Assembly (NCBI GenBank): GCA_016710095.1
Contig: JADJLL010000002.1
Coordinates: forward strand, 62,001 to 126,000
Reading direction: 5' to 3'
Length of the DNA stretch: 64,000 nt
Source: Candidatus Eiseniibacteriota bacterium
GTDB taxonomy: Bacteria; Eisenbacteria; RBG-16-71-46
The notes under the pieces were generated by a model. The model was not told the origin of the DNA and ran no database searches. It saw nothing but the letters and a program-made list of their open reading frames with translations. Positions 35,401 through 47,544 of the stretch are shown here, one piece after another (the stretch's first letter is position 1; the number at the start of each line of letters is the position of its first letter). Position numbers and translations under genes: made by a program.

Positions 35401-38400
35401 GCGCACGACCTCGTGCGCGCGAACGACAAGCGCGTCACGCTGCACGTGGACCTCGGGGTCGTCAGCGAGGACCAGATGCGCGCGCCGAACCGCCTGCCCG
35501 ACGGTTTCCTCAACACGGAGGACACGGCGCCGCGCGACGGACAGCTCACCGTGCCTCCCGCGAAGGACGAGGACACGGGCGTGGACGGCGTGCGCGGCGC
35601 GAGCGAGCAGTTGCCGATCGCGGACCTCACGACCGCGAGCGAAGGCGATCGCGAAGGTGACAACTATCGCGATCCCGACAACGACAAGGAAGACATCGAC
35701 CCGCGCAAGTTCCAGTTCACGAACGGCACCGAGGACAACTTCCGCCTCGCGCCGTATCCGGACACCGAGGACTTGAACGGCAACGACAACCTCGACCGCG
35801 AAGAGAACTACTTCGAGTACTCGATCCCGCTCGCGGACTCGAGCCAGCGCTACCTCGTCACCGACGTCCACCGCGACTTCTCGGGGCAGGCCGCCGTCGC
35901 CGACGACAACGGCTGGCGCCGCTACCGCATCCCGATCACGGACAGCCTGCGCGTGCAGTTCGGCTCGCCCGACCTCACGATGGCGCGCCACGTGCGCGTC
36001 TGGATCGAGGGGCTCGAGGAAGCCGAGCCGAAGACCGCGTCGGTGCAACGTCCGCTGCTGCTGCTCGGCGGCCTCGACATCGTGGGCAACCGCTGGCTCG
36101 CGGTGGAGCTCTCGGAAGAGCAGCGCCAGCGCCACACGACGATGACGCTGAACTCGGTGAACTCGCTCGACAACGCCGACGTGTACGTGCCGCCCTTCGA
36201 TCCGGGCGAGACGCGCAACGGCAACCAGGCGCAGACGCGCCGCGAGCAGTCCATCGCGCTCGAGTTCACCAACCTCGGCGCCGACACGCTCGAGGCGTAC
36301 CGTTCGTTCTCGCTCGAAGAGGACTACACGCGCTACGGGGCGCTTCGCTGGTATGCGTCGAGCTTCGAGGTCGCCGGCTACGACGCGAGCGTGGACACGA
36401 CGCTCTTCTACTTCGTGCGCTTCTCCTCGGACGAGCGCGGCCAGAACTACTACGAGATCAAGCGCCGGCTGCCGCGTTCCTCGGCGCCGCGCTCGATCGA
36501 CTGGCAGGAGAGCCGCGTCCTGCTCGAGGAGGTCTCGAACTTCAAGCTCTCGCGCAGCTCGACGGGCAACGCCCCGATCCGCGTCGCGTTCGGCAGTCCC
36601 GGCGACTCCGTACTCATCGTCGGACGGCCGTCGTTCACGCGCCTGCGCCGCGTTTCGTTCGGCGTCATCAACGCGAATCCGCCGGGCGGGCGCGAGTTCC
36701 CGAGCGGCCAGTTCTGGTTCAACGAACTGCGCGCGACCGACGTGAAGAAGGACGTGGGCTACGCCAACCGCGTGCTCGTCAACGGCCGCATGGCCAACCT
36801 GCTCAGCTACAACGTCGCGTGGAACTCGCGCGACGAGAACTTCCTTTCGGTCGGCGAGTCGCGCGGAAGCGGCAGCCGCAACACGCAGATCCAGGCCACG
36901 ACGCAGTTCGACGCGCATCGCTTTTTCGAGGGCACGGGCATCACGCTGCCCGTGTCGATCGCGTGGAACCGCAATTCCTCCAAGCCGCGCTTCACCGCCG
37001 GTGACGACGTCGTGCGCACCGGCGCGCAGCAGGAGGCGAGCGAGACGCGCTCCGAGACGCGCAGCATCTCGTCGACGTACTCGCGCATGTGGGGCGAGCG
37101 TACGAACCCGCTGCTCAAGTACACGGTCGCCGGCCTCACCGCGAACATCAGCCGTTCCGAGACCGATTCGCGCACGCCGAGCGCGGTCTCGAGCAGCGCG
37201 TCCACGAACGCGGGCGTCAACTGGAGCGTCGCGCCGCGCGCGCTCGTCGCGATCGGCATGCCGCTTGGCCAAGGCGAAGTTCTACCCGCTGCCCGAGCGC
37301 GTCTACTGGAACTATCAGGTGAGCGCAACGAGAGCAAGTCGTTCACGCGCGCGACCGACGGCTCGGGCGACCTGCGGCCGAGCAGCAACCTCAAGGGCCG
37401 CCAGGCGACGCTCGGCTTCGGCGCCGACTCGCGCCCGTTCGACGCGCTCTCGCACCACTTCGACGGCACGCGTGCGCTGAGCCTCGACAACGTACCGCTC
37501 GACCACATCGGCTTCGTGAACTTCGGCCGCCTCACCTCGTGGCGGCAGAACTTCAGCACCCGCTACACGCTGCAGCGCGGGGCATGGCTGCGGCCGAGCT
37601 TCAACTGGGGTTCGAACTTCGGCCAGCAGAACGACATCACGTCGCCGAACCTCGCGGTGCGCGCGATCAACAACGGCCAGAACCTGCAGATGAACTGGGA
37701 CCTGCCGTTCGACGGACTGCTCAACCGCCGCCCGGCGCCGGTCGTCGCTCCGGTGGTGTCCGACTCGACGAAGCCCGCCTCGAAGCCGAAGGGGCCGTCG
37801 ATCGGCTGGCGCGATTTCGCGGCGCGCGTCGGAAACGTGCAGACGGACTTCCAGCTCTCGCGCTCGAGCAGCTACTCGCGGCTGCGCGGCAACCCGAGCC
37901 TGCTCTACCTCGTCGGGCTCGCCGAGGATCCGGGCCTCGCGGACTCGACCGGCGGCGTGAGCCCGGCCGCGGGCAACAACTCGCAGACCGGCCTCGACTG
38001 GCGCACGAATGCGCGCACGCGTATTCCGATCATCTTCGGCAGCCAGGTCATGCTTCGGTTCAGCTACGGCGATCGCACGGGGGAGAACAACGGCGTGCTT
38101 TCGCGCACGTCCGACCGCCGCTTCCCCGACCTCGAAGTGGACTACGGCCGCGTCGCGAACGCGATCAAGCTGACCAAGTTCCTCCAGAACCCGTCCATCC
38201 GCACGGCATGGAGCGTCTCGAGGACGCACGACTACCAGGTGCGCCGCGACTCGCTCACGAGCGAATCGCGCACGAGTGATTTCCATCCGCTGCTCTCGAT
38301 GCGCGGCAGCTTCAAGAACGGCATCCAGGCCGACCTCGGCGTGAACCACCGCAGCACCGAGCGCCTCGTGCACCAGTTCGGCACGTCGAGCACGGTCGAG

Positions 38401-38736
38401 AGCAACTCCGACGTGAACTTCACCCTGAGCCGCTCGTACTCGCAGGGCCAGAAGGTGACGTTCCTCGGCAAGACGAGCACGGTGCGCAGCAACGTCAGCA
38501 TGCAGCTCGCGACGATCTACTCGCACACGAAGGGCGAGACGCGCTACGCGAACAACGCCGGCTCGGGCCAGCTCCGGGACGAAACCCGGCTTTCGGTCAC
38601 GAGCACCGGCTCCTACGGCTTCAGCTCCAACGTCACGGGCAGCGCCGTCCTCGGCTTCAACCACAACCGGAACAAGGCGAGCGGCATCGTGCGGCGAAGC
38701 GTCCGCGTCGAAGTCCGCGCGCAGTTCTCCTTCTGA
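32454..38736 (+). CDS. sprA: SprA/Sov-type outer-membrane translocon protein (frameshifts as written)
   Basis: A protein of about 2,090 codons resembling SprA, the very large beta-barrel of the type IX secretion system. Family-like blocks include FPSLDMQQDLDIRLEGQL, then IAINYRGDEDDLVQALDLGN, and LPGTQYVSYSGRNEGLFGVK near the N-terminus. Further on come ITLIRGLGPTDQLSIDYSYA, VFVDDMEGVRDA, and the dense Ser/Asn/Arg strands of the barrel. The last residues RVEVRAQFSF end in an outer-membrane-type aromatic. The frame changes at about 33053 (gaccgtgctc, one extra base or two missing). It is displaced between about 37264 and 37320, where another frame reads LAKAKFYPLPERVYWNYQV. Sequence is coherent on both sides, so I regard these as indel errors. 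A short N-terminal hydrophobic segment may be the export signal. Confidence 0.85.
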
Positions 38737-38738
38737 TC

Positions 38739-39653
38739 ATGCGCTCACTGCTCCTCGCCGCCTTGATCGCCGGCCTCGCGCTGCCCACCTCCTGCGCGGG
38801 CAAGTCCGCCGTGAACGGCGCGCGCGCGCTCGAGCGCGTGAACCATCAGTGCGCCGCCGGTCCGCGCGTCGTGGGGACGCCCGCGCACGCGCAGACGCTC
38901 GAGTGGATCGTCTCCGAGGCCACGCGCCTCGGCGGCGCGGTCGAACGCCAGACGTTCGAGGACTCGGCGACCGGCCGCGCGCTCACGCTCACCAACGTCA
39001 TCGCGCGATTCGGCCCGAAGACCGGCCGGCGCATCCTCTTCTGCGCGCACTACGACTCGCGGCCGTGGTGCGATCGCGATCCCGATCCCGCGTTCCACGA
39101 CCAGCCAGTGCCCGGCGCGAACGACGGCGCCTCCGGCGTCGCGGTGCTGCTCGAGATGGCGGAGCTGTTCAAGGTGTCGCCCCCGCCGGTGGGGGTGGAC
39201 CTCGTCTTCTTCGACGGCGAGGACCTCGGCACGAACGATCGTCCCGAGGAGTTCTGCCTCGGCTCGCGCGGCTACGCCGAGCGTCTGCCGGCTCCGGGAT
39301 CGCCCAACCGTCCGGTCGCCGGGTTCCTGCTCGACATGGTCGGGGACCGCGACCTGCAGATCTTCCACGAGAAGAACTCCGCCGAGCGCGCCTCCAACCT
39401 GACCGCCCTCGTGGCCGAGGGGGCTCGCGCGACCGGGGCCCGGTCGTTCCACGACGAGGTGAAGTGGTCGATCATCGACGATCACGTGCCCCTGCTGGAT
39501 GCCGGCCTGCCGACCGTGGACGTCATCGACTTCGACTATCCCGCCTGGCACACCCACCGCGACACCCCCGACCAGATCAGCGCCGAGAGCCTCGCCGAGG
39601 TCTCCCGGGTGCTCGAATGGATCGCCTACCGGAGCGTCCTCGCCCGCCCCTGA
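38739..39653 (+). CDS. M28-family peptidase, glutaminyl-peptide cyclotransferase-like
   Basis: A 304-residue zinc enzyme with an N-terminal signal ending near LPTSC, possibly a lipoprotein, although the Pro at -3 is not ideal. Metal and catalytic motifs are ILFCAHYDSRPW, GANDGASGVAVLLEMAE, VFFDGEDLG, LLDMVGDRDL and FDYPAWHTHRDT. DDHVPLLDAGLPTVDVID is characteristic of the glutaminyl cyclase branch rather than simple aminopeptidases. It starts two bases after the sprA stop. In Bacteroidetes, glutaminyl cyclases convert N-terminal Gln of exported proteins to pyroglutamate; a similar maturation role is inferred here. Confidence 0.8.
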   Translation: MRSLLLAALIAGLALPTSCAGKSAVNGARALERVNHQCAAGPRVVGTPAHAQTLEWIVSEATRLGGAVERQTFEDSATGRALTLTNVIARFGPKTGRRILFCAHYDSRPWCDRDPDPAFHDQPVPGANDGASGVAVLLEMAELFKVSPPPVGVDLVFFDGEDLGTNDRPEEFCLGSRGYAERLPAPGSPNRPVAGFLLDMVGDRDLQIFHEKNSAERASNLTALVAEGARATGARSFHDEVKWSIIDDHVPLLDAGLPTVDVIDFDYPAWHTHRDTPDQISAESLAEVSRVLEWIAYRSVLARP

Positions 39654-39690
39654 CCGACCCGCACCCGCCATCGCTCCCCGGGGGGCCGAC

Positions 39691-39720
39691 TTGCCCATTG
39701 CCTGTGCCATCGAGTAGTTT
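39691..39720 (+). promoter_or_regulatory. Candidate promoter of the rimP-nusA-infB operon
   Basis: TTGCCC (39691-39696), 18 bp, TAGTTT (39715-39720). The predicted leader to GTG 39780 is about 50 nt. Confidence 0.55.
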
Positions 39721-39779
39721 GCGGCTCAGGAGTGGGGCAGGTGCGACCACTCCCTTTTTTGTCTTACGCGGGAGCCATA

Positions 39780-40313
39780 GTGGAAGTGCGTGACGAAGTG
39801 CGCCAGCTGGCAACGCCACTGGCTGAAGAGGACGGGTACGAGCTCGTGGACGTCGAACTGGCGTCCGCAGGCCGTCATCGCATCATTCGGGTGTTCCTCG
39901 ACAAGCCGGGCGGGGTGAGTTTGGGCGATTGCGCCCGTTTCAGCCGCCGGCTGTCGGACTGCCTGGACATGAATCAGACGATCCCCGGGAGCTACAACCT
40001 CGAAGTGAGCTCGCCTGGGCTCGACCGTCCCATCCGGACGATGGAACACGTCCAGCGTTTCGCCGGTCAGCGCGTGACGCTGACCACGCACGAACCACGG
40101 GAAGGGCGCCGTCGCTGGGAGGGAGTCCTCCTCGCGCTGGGCGACGACCGCGTGGGCGTTCGCACCGAAGAAAACGAAGAACATGGGTTCGAGTGGGCCG
40201 AGGTGAAGTCGGCCCGCCTGGTGGTGGATCCGTGGGAAGGCCTGCGGAAGACCACGGGCCACACGGCGGCGAAGCCGAAGTCCAAGCCGAAGCCGCGGGG
40301 AGGGGCTCGATGA
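39780..40313 (+). CDS. rimP: Ribosome maturation factor RimP
   Basis: A 177-residue 30S assembly factor. It shows VRQLATPLAEEDGYELVDVEL, RIIRVFLDKPGGVSLGDCARFSR and SYNLEVSSPGLDRPI, all RimP hallmarks, and a short Lys/Pro-rich tail. I prefer GTG 39780 (upstream gcgggag) over GTG 39732, which would place an atypical extension before the conserved start. Its TGA overlaps the nusA ATG. Confidence 0.92.
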   Translation: MEVRDEVRQLATPLAEEDGYELVDVELASAGRHRIIRVFLDKPGGVSLGDCARFSRRLSDCLDMNQTIPGSYNLEVSSPGLDRPIRTMEHVQRFAGQRVTLTTHEPREGRRRWEGVLLALGDDRVGVRTEENEEHGFEWAEVKSARLVVDPWEGLRKTTGHTAAKPKSKPKPRGGAR

Positions 40314-41684
40314 ACAACGAAATCCTGGATGCGCTGAGCCAGATCACGCGCGAGAAGAGCGTGGATCGCGCGATGCTCATCGAGACGCTCGAGACCGGTC
40401 TGGCGAGCGCCGTGCGCAAGAAGCACGGCCTCACCGCGGACGTCGAGGTGCGCTTCAACGACAAGAGCGGCCAGCTCGAGTGCGCGCTGCGCATGACCGT
40501 CGTGGACACCGTCGAAGACCCCGCGTTCCAGTGGACGGTCGAGAAGGCGCGCGCCCACAAGAGCGATGCCGCCGTCGGCGACGTCATCCGCATTCCGCTG
40601 CCGATCAGCGAGTTCGGCCGCAACGCGATCCAGACCGCCAAGCAGGTGCTGATCCAGCGCGTGCGCGAGGCGGAGCGTGACCGCGTGTTCAAGGAGTACT
40701 CGGACAAGATCGGCACGCTCGTGCGCGGCGTCGTCCAGCAGGTGGACCGCGGCAACGTGATCGTGAAGCTCGACTTCTCCGAAGGCGTGCTGCCGGCGCG
40801 CGAGCAGATTCCCCGCTCGTACCACCGTCAGGGCGACTACGTGCGCGCCGTCGTGCTCACCGTGGACAAGTCCGCGAAGGGCCCGCAGGTGATCATGTCG
40901 CGCACGCATCCCGACTTCCTCAAGCGCCTCTTCGAGAACGAAGTCCCCGAAATCGCGGACGGCATCGTCGAGGTGAAGGCGGTCTCGCGCGAAGCGGGCG
41001 CCCGCTCGAAGATCTCGGTGTTCTCGACCGATCCGCGCGTGGACGCGGTCGGCTCGTGCGTCGGCCTGAAGGGTTCGCGCGTGCAGAGCATCGTGCGCGA
41101 GCTCGGCGGTGAGCGCATCGACATCGTGCCGTGGTCGGCCGACCCGGCGGTGTTCGTGTCGCGCGCGCTGTCCCCGGCCCGCGTGATGGACGTGAAGGTG
41201 AACGAGGCCGACGGCCGCATGAACGTGATCGTGGCCGACGACCAGCTCTCGCTCGCGATCGGCAAGGGTGGCCAGAACGCGCGCCTCGCGGCGCGCCTGA
41301 CCGGCTGGAAGATCGACCTCGTCTCGAAGAGCGAGGAAAAGAAGCGTCACGACCTCGAGCGGGCGAGCCGCATCGAGGTGGAGCAGCTCGAACTCGGCGA
41401 AGCGACGACCGAGAAGCTCATCTCCGCGGGTATCGAGACCGTGCAGGAACTGGTCGCGACGCCGCTGGAGACGCTCGTGCAGATCCCGGGTATCGGCGAA
41501 AAGACCGCCGAGAAGGTGCTGGCGACCGCGCAGGAGTACCTGGCCGCGCATCCGCCGGTGGCGCCCGAAACGTCGGGTGGCGAACTGGAGTTCACGCCCG
41601 AGATGACCGCCGACGAGGAAGAACTCGCGGTGGGCGACGGCACCGAGGCGCCCGCATCTCGCGAAGCCGCGGAAGGAGTTGACC

Positions 41685-41695
<11 letters not shown>
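40310..41695 (+). CDS. nusA: Transcription termination/antitermination factor NusA
   Basis: 461 residues: an N-terminal RNA-polymerase-binding domain, then an S1 domain around 130-200 (GTLVRGVVQQVDRGNVIVKL). Two KH domains follow (DPRVDAVGSCVGLKGSRVQ and LSLAIGKGGQNARLAARL). A C-terminal helix-hairpin-helix segment (ETLVQIPGIGEKTAEKVL) and an acidic tail complete it. The rimP-nusA-infB order is the classic one. The gene overlaps infB by about 11 nt. No ylxR or ylxQ gene is present between nusA and infB. Confidence 0.96.
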
Positions 41696-44263
<2,568 letters not shown>

Positions 44264-44276
44264 TGCCTCATCCCGG

Positions 44277-44306
44277 CGGCGGCGCGTCCACCCGGGCGCG
44301 CCGCCG
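44277..44306 (+). terminator. Strong hairpin between infB and the DUF503 gene
   Basis: A perfect 10-bp GC stem cggcggcgcg / cgcgccgccg (44277-44286 with 44297-44306) with a 10-nt loop, followed by ttcgcttctct. It is terminator-like but inside an operon that is usually continuous, so it may act as an attenuator. Confidence 0.5.
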
Positions 44307-44328
44307 TTCGCTTCTCTCGGGAGGACCC

Positions 44329-44610
44329 GTGTTCGTCGGCATCGTCCGCGTCGAGCTGCACATTCCCGCGGCGCGCTCGCTGAAGGACAAGCGGCAGGTG
44401 GTGCGCTCGCTCAAGGACCGGCTGCGCGAGCGCCTGCACGCGGCGGTCGCCGAGGTGGATCATCAGGACCTCTGGCAGCGCACGGCCCTCGGGCTCGCGT
44501 TCGTCTCGGGTGAGAGCGGCCACGTGCGGGAGCAGTTGCAGGCGGCGCGGCGCGTGGTCGAGCAGGAGTACGCCGCGCAGATCACCGACTGGCAGGAGAG
44601 GATCGAGTGA
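44329..44610 (+). CDS. DUF503 family protein (YlxP-like)
   Basis: A 93-residue protein of the DUF503/YlxP family. The segments VGIVRVELHIPAARSLKDKR, VVRSLKDRLRERLHAAVAEV and LGLAFVSGESGHV match the family. Members are usually encoded between infB and rbfA, as here, and are thought to act in ribosome assembly or RNA metabolism, but the exact role is unknown. GTG start with gggagg upstream; its stop overlaps the rbfA GTG. Confidence 0.85.
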   Translation: MFVGIVRVELHIPAARSLKDKRQVVRSLKDRLRERLHAAVAEVDHQDLWQRTALGLAFVSGESGHVREQLQAARRVVEQEYAAQITDWQERIE

Positions 44611-44978
44611 GAATTCGACCGGAAAAAGTCGCGCACCTGATGCGCCGCGAAGTCGCGGACATCCTCGAGACGCGCCTGCGCGATCCCCGCCTCACCACCA
44701 CGGTGACGGTGACGGACGTGCAGGTCACGCACGATCTCTCTTTCGCGCGCATCTACGTGACCATGATGGGCGAGCGCGAATCGCGCGCCGCCGGCATGGC
44801 CGCGCTGCAGCACGCCGCGGGCTTCGTGCGCCGCGAGCTGGGCGACCGGCTCGGACTGCGCGAAGTGCCCGAAGTGCGGTTCCTGTACGACGAGTCGCTC
44901 GATCACGGGCAGCGCGTCGAGGAACTGCTCAAGAAGCTCGAGCGTGGTGAGAAGGTGGAGGACGAGGAAACGGAATGA
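44607..44978 (+). CDS. rbfA: Ribosome-binding factor A
   Basis: A 123-residue KH-like 30S maturation and cold-adaptation factor. Typical features are the start RIRPEKVAHLMRREVADILE, the strand VTVTDVQVTHDLSFARIYVT, and VPEVRFLYDESLDHGQRVEELL. An acidic tail closes it. It starts at GTG overlapping the preceding stop and overlaps truB by ATGA. Confidence 0.93.
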   Translation: MRIRPEKVAHLMRREVADILETRLRDPRLTTTVTVTDVQVTHDLSFARIYVTMMGERESRAAGMAALQHAAGFVRRELGDRLGLREVPEVRFLYDESLDHGQRVEELLKKLERGEKVEDEETE

Positions 44979-45964
44979 CCGGCGCGCCCGTGCGACCCGC
45001 GCGCCCCGCGCGTCCCGCACCGCTCGAGTGGGCGGGCCTGCTGCCGGTGGACAAGCCCGGCGGCATGACGTCGCACGACGTGGTCTCCCGCGCGCGCCGC
45101 GTTCTCGGCACGCGCGCGATCGGCCATCTCGGCACGCTCGATCCCGGCGCGAGCGGCCTGCTCGTGCTCGCGGTCGGACCCGCGACGCGCTGCGCGCAGG
45201 TCTGGCAGGGCGGCGCGAAGACGTACGCCGCGACCGTGCGCTTCGGCGTCGTGACCTCGTCGCAGGATCTCGACGGCGACGTGCTCGAAACGCGCGACGT
45301 GACCGCGGACGAAGCGGCCGTGCGCCGCGCCTCCGACGCGATGCTCGGCGATTCCGCGCAGGTGCCGCCGATGGTGTCCGCGCTGAAGCACAAGGGCGAG
45401 CGGCTCTACGACATCGCGCGCCGCGGCGAGGTGGTGGAGCGCGAGCCGCGCCCGATCACCGTGCACGCGTGGGACTGGACGCGCTTCGCGATGCCCGACG
45501 CCGACTGCGTCGTGCGCTGCTCGGGCGGCACGTACGTGCGCACGCTCGCGCACGACCTCGGCGCCTCGCTCGGCTGCGGGGCGGCGCTCGCGTCGCTGCG
45601 GCGGCTGGCGAGCGAGCCGTTCCGCGTCGAGGACGCGTGCCCGTGGGAGGCGTTCGTGCCCGGGGACCGCGACGCGCTGATCGCGCGCTGGGGCGTGACG
45701 CTCGACCGCGCGCTCGGCGTGCTTCCCGAAGTGCGGCTCGACGCGGCGCAGGCCGACGCGCTCGGGCACGGGCAGTTCGTCGAAGTGGCACCTGATGCCG
45801 CGGCCGTTGCCGCGATCGGCGCCGGCCCGCGCACCGTCGCGCTGCGCGAGCTTTCGGGGCGCGCGCTCGCGCTGGGCGAACTCGTGCGCGAAGCCGACGG
45901 CCGCGTGCTCGCGCGGCCCAACGTGGTGTTCCCCTGGGCGGTGCGAGAAGGGAGAGCGGCATGA
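44975..45964 (+). CDS. truB: tRNA pseudouridine(55) synthase
   Basis: 329 residues. The catalytic Asp is in GHLGTLDPGASGLL, and the substrate-binding segment is VPPMVSALKHKGERLYDIAR. RCSGGTYVRTLAHDLG is also conserved. An N-terminal Pro/Arg/Ala-rich extension of about 17 residues precedes the first conserved segment GLLPVDKPGGMTSHDVV. The C-terminal PUA-like part is present. It overlaps both rbfA and ribF by four bases. Confidence 0.95.
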   Translation: MTGAPVRPARPARPAPLEWAGLLPVDKPGGMTSHDVVSRARRVLGTRAIGHLGTLDPGASGLLVLAVGPATRCAQVWQGGAKTYAATVRFGVVTSSQDLDGDVLETRDVTADEAAVRRASDAMLGDSAQVPPMVSALKHKGERLYDIARRGEVVEREPRPITVHAWDWTRFAMPDADCVVRCSGGTYVRTLAHDLGASLGCGAALASLRRLASEPFRVEDACPWEAFVPGDRDALIARWGVTLDRALGVLPEVRLDAAQADALGHGQFVEVAPDAAAVAAIGAGPRTVALRELSGRALALGELVREADGRVLARPNVVFPWAVREGRAA

Positions 45965-46866
45965 GCGTGGTGGCGGTCGGGGTATTCGACGGGCTGCACC
46001 GGGGGCATCGTGCGCTGTTCGAACGCGCGCTCGCGCGCGCCGCGGGCGAGCGCTGCGTCGCGGTGAGCTTCGATCCGCATCCGGACGTCGTGCTCGCGAA
46101 GGAGTTCCGGCCGATCGCGCCGCTCACGCCGCTGCCCGAGAAGCACGCGCGCCTCGCCGCCATGGGCGTCGAACTGCACGTGCTGCCGTTCACGCGCGAA
46201 CTCGCGGCGCTCTCGCCCGAGGAGTTCGTCGAGCGCCATCTGGTGACGCCGTTCGCGCCGCGCGCGCTCGTGGTCGGCGCGGACTTCGCGCTCGGCCGCG
46301 GCCGGGCCGGCAACGTCGAGCGCCTGCGCCGGATCGGCGAGGGGTACGGCTTCGAGGTCGAGTCGGTGCCGCTGCTCGCCGACGGGGCCGACATCGTGAG
46401 TTCGTCGCGGATCCGCGAAGCGCTCACCGAAGGACGCGTGACCGACGCGGCGGCGCTGCTCGGCCGGCGCTACTCCTTCACCGGGCTCGTGGTGCACGGC
46501 GACAAGATCGGGCGCACGCTCGGCTGGCCGACCGCGAACCTGCGCCTGCACGACGAGAAGGCCGTGCCCGCCCTCGGCATCTACGCCGTCTGGGCGCGCA
46601 TCGCGGGTGAGGACGTCTGGCGCGCGGGCGCGATGAGCGTCGGCATCCGTCCGACCTTCGACGGCAAGCTGCGCACGCTCGAAGTGCACCTGCTCGACTG
46701 GGACGGCGACATCTACGGCCGCGACGTCGAGGTGCAGTTCGTCCAGTGGCTGCGTCCCGAGCTGAAGTTCGAGGGGCGCGAGGCGCTCGTCGCGGCGATC
46801 GCGGCCGACGTCGAACACACGCGCGTGCGGCTCGCCGAGCCCGGGAACGCTCCCGAGCGGGCCTGA
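45961..46866 (+). CDS. ribF: Bifunctional riboflavin kinase / FAD synthetase
   Basis: 301 residues. The N-terminal FMN adenylyltransferase domain has GVFDGLHRGHRALF (HxGH motif) and VSFDPHPDVVL. VVGADFALGRGRAGN and SSSRIREAL complete that domain. The C-terminal flavokinase domain has GDKIGRTLGWPTANL and AMSVGIRPTF. It converts riboflavin to FMN and FAD. It is slightly shorter at the N-terminus than many homologues because it starts directly at the first strand. Confidence 0.95.
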   Translation: MSVVAVGVFDGLHRGHRALFERALARAAGERCVAVSFDPHPDVVLAKEFRPIAPLTPLPEKHARLAAMGVELHVLPFTRELAALSPEEFVERHLVTPFAPRALVVGADFALGRGRAGNVERLRRIGEGYGFEVESVPLLADGADIVSSSRIREALTEGRVTDAAALLGRRYSFTGLVVHGDKIGRTLGWPTANLRLHDEKAVPALGIYAVWARIAGEDVWRAGAMSVGIRPTFDGKLRTLEVHLLDWDGDIYGRDVEVQFVQWLRPELKFEGREALVAAIAADVEHTRVRLAEPGNAPERA

Positions 46867-46964
46867 GACGCCCGAGAGGGGCCGTCTCATTGCATCGTTC
46901 TGACGTTTGCGGCCCTCTCGACGGAGAAAACGCAGCATTCGTGCCCCGGAGGGCTCCTCGACCG

Positions 46965-46993
46965 TTGCCGCGACCGGGTCAGGATGCTAGATT
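46965..46993 (+). promoter_or_regulatory. Candidate promoter of rpsO
   Basis: TTGCCG (46965-46970), 17 bp, TAGATT (46988-46993) upstream of rpsO, leaving a leader of about 115 nt. This is the clearest copy of the window's recurrent promoter pattern. Confidence 0.65.
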
Positions 46994-47116
46994 GCCGCGT
47001 CGCTCCGACCCTCTCCGGGTCCTCAGGGCGGCGAAATACTCCGCTCCCTCCGACGAGACCTGACACTCGCGGACGAAAAACCTCGTCTTCCCACCTCTTG
47101 GCAGGAGATCGCCACT

Positions 47117-47386
47117 GTGACGCTCACGAAGGAGCAGAAGCAGGGCATCATCGAGAAGTTCAAGACGCACGAAGGGGATTCCGGCTCGCCCGAGGTCCAG
47201 ATCGCGCTCTTGACTGAAAAGATCAACTACCTCACGGAGCACTTCAAGGTTCACAAGCGCGATCATGCGTCGCGCCGCGGCCTGCTCCGCATGGTGGGCC
47301 AGCGCCGCCGGTTGCTGGACTACCTGAAGGCGACCAAGGTGGATCGGTACCGAAAGGTCGTCAAGGAACTCGGACTTCGTCGCTAG
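47117..47386 (+). CDS. rpsO: 30S ribosomal protein S15
   Basis: An 89-residue S15 that binds the central domain of 16S rRNA. It shows EKINYLTEHFKVHKRDHASRRGLL and then MVGQRRRLLDYLK, the standard S15 core. It starts at GTG with a ggcaggag ribosome-binding site. It is placed before pnp as in most bacteria. A strong terminator follows, so part of the transcription ends before pnp. Confidence 0.97.
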   Translation: MTLTKEQKQGIIEKFKTHEGDSGSPEVQIALLTEKINYLTEHFKVHKRDHASRRGLLRMVGQRRRLLDYLKATKVDRYRKVVKELGLRR

Positions 47387-47406
47387 GAACATCCTGGCGA
47401 CATGGG

Positions 47407-47433
47407 AACGCGGCCCCCATCGGGGCCGCGTTT
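47407..47433 (+). terminator. Rho-independent terminator after rpsO
   Basis: A perfect 11-bp stem aacgcggcccc / ggggccgcgtt (47407-47417 with 47422-47432) with a catc loop and a ttt end. In enterics a comparable stem-loop between rpsO and pnp is also an RNase III processing site. Confidence 0.88.
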
Positions 47434-47544
47434 CTGCAAGAGCGGGGAAGGTCCCTGCTCGACCCGCCGGGCGCCGCACGCCCGACCGGGTGGACGTGAT
47501 GACGAGGGTCGTCGTCACATGCGAGAGCACAGGAAGAGAAAAGA

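Noticed and set aside
32986..37272. Very long antisense open frame opposite sprA
   Set aside because: Its composition (Arg, Val, Ala, His, Asp rich) is what the complement of a GC-biased gene gives. No start context or motif supports it.
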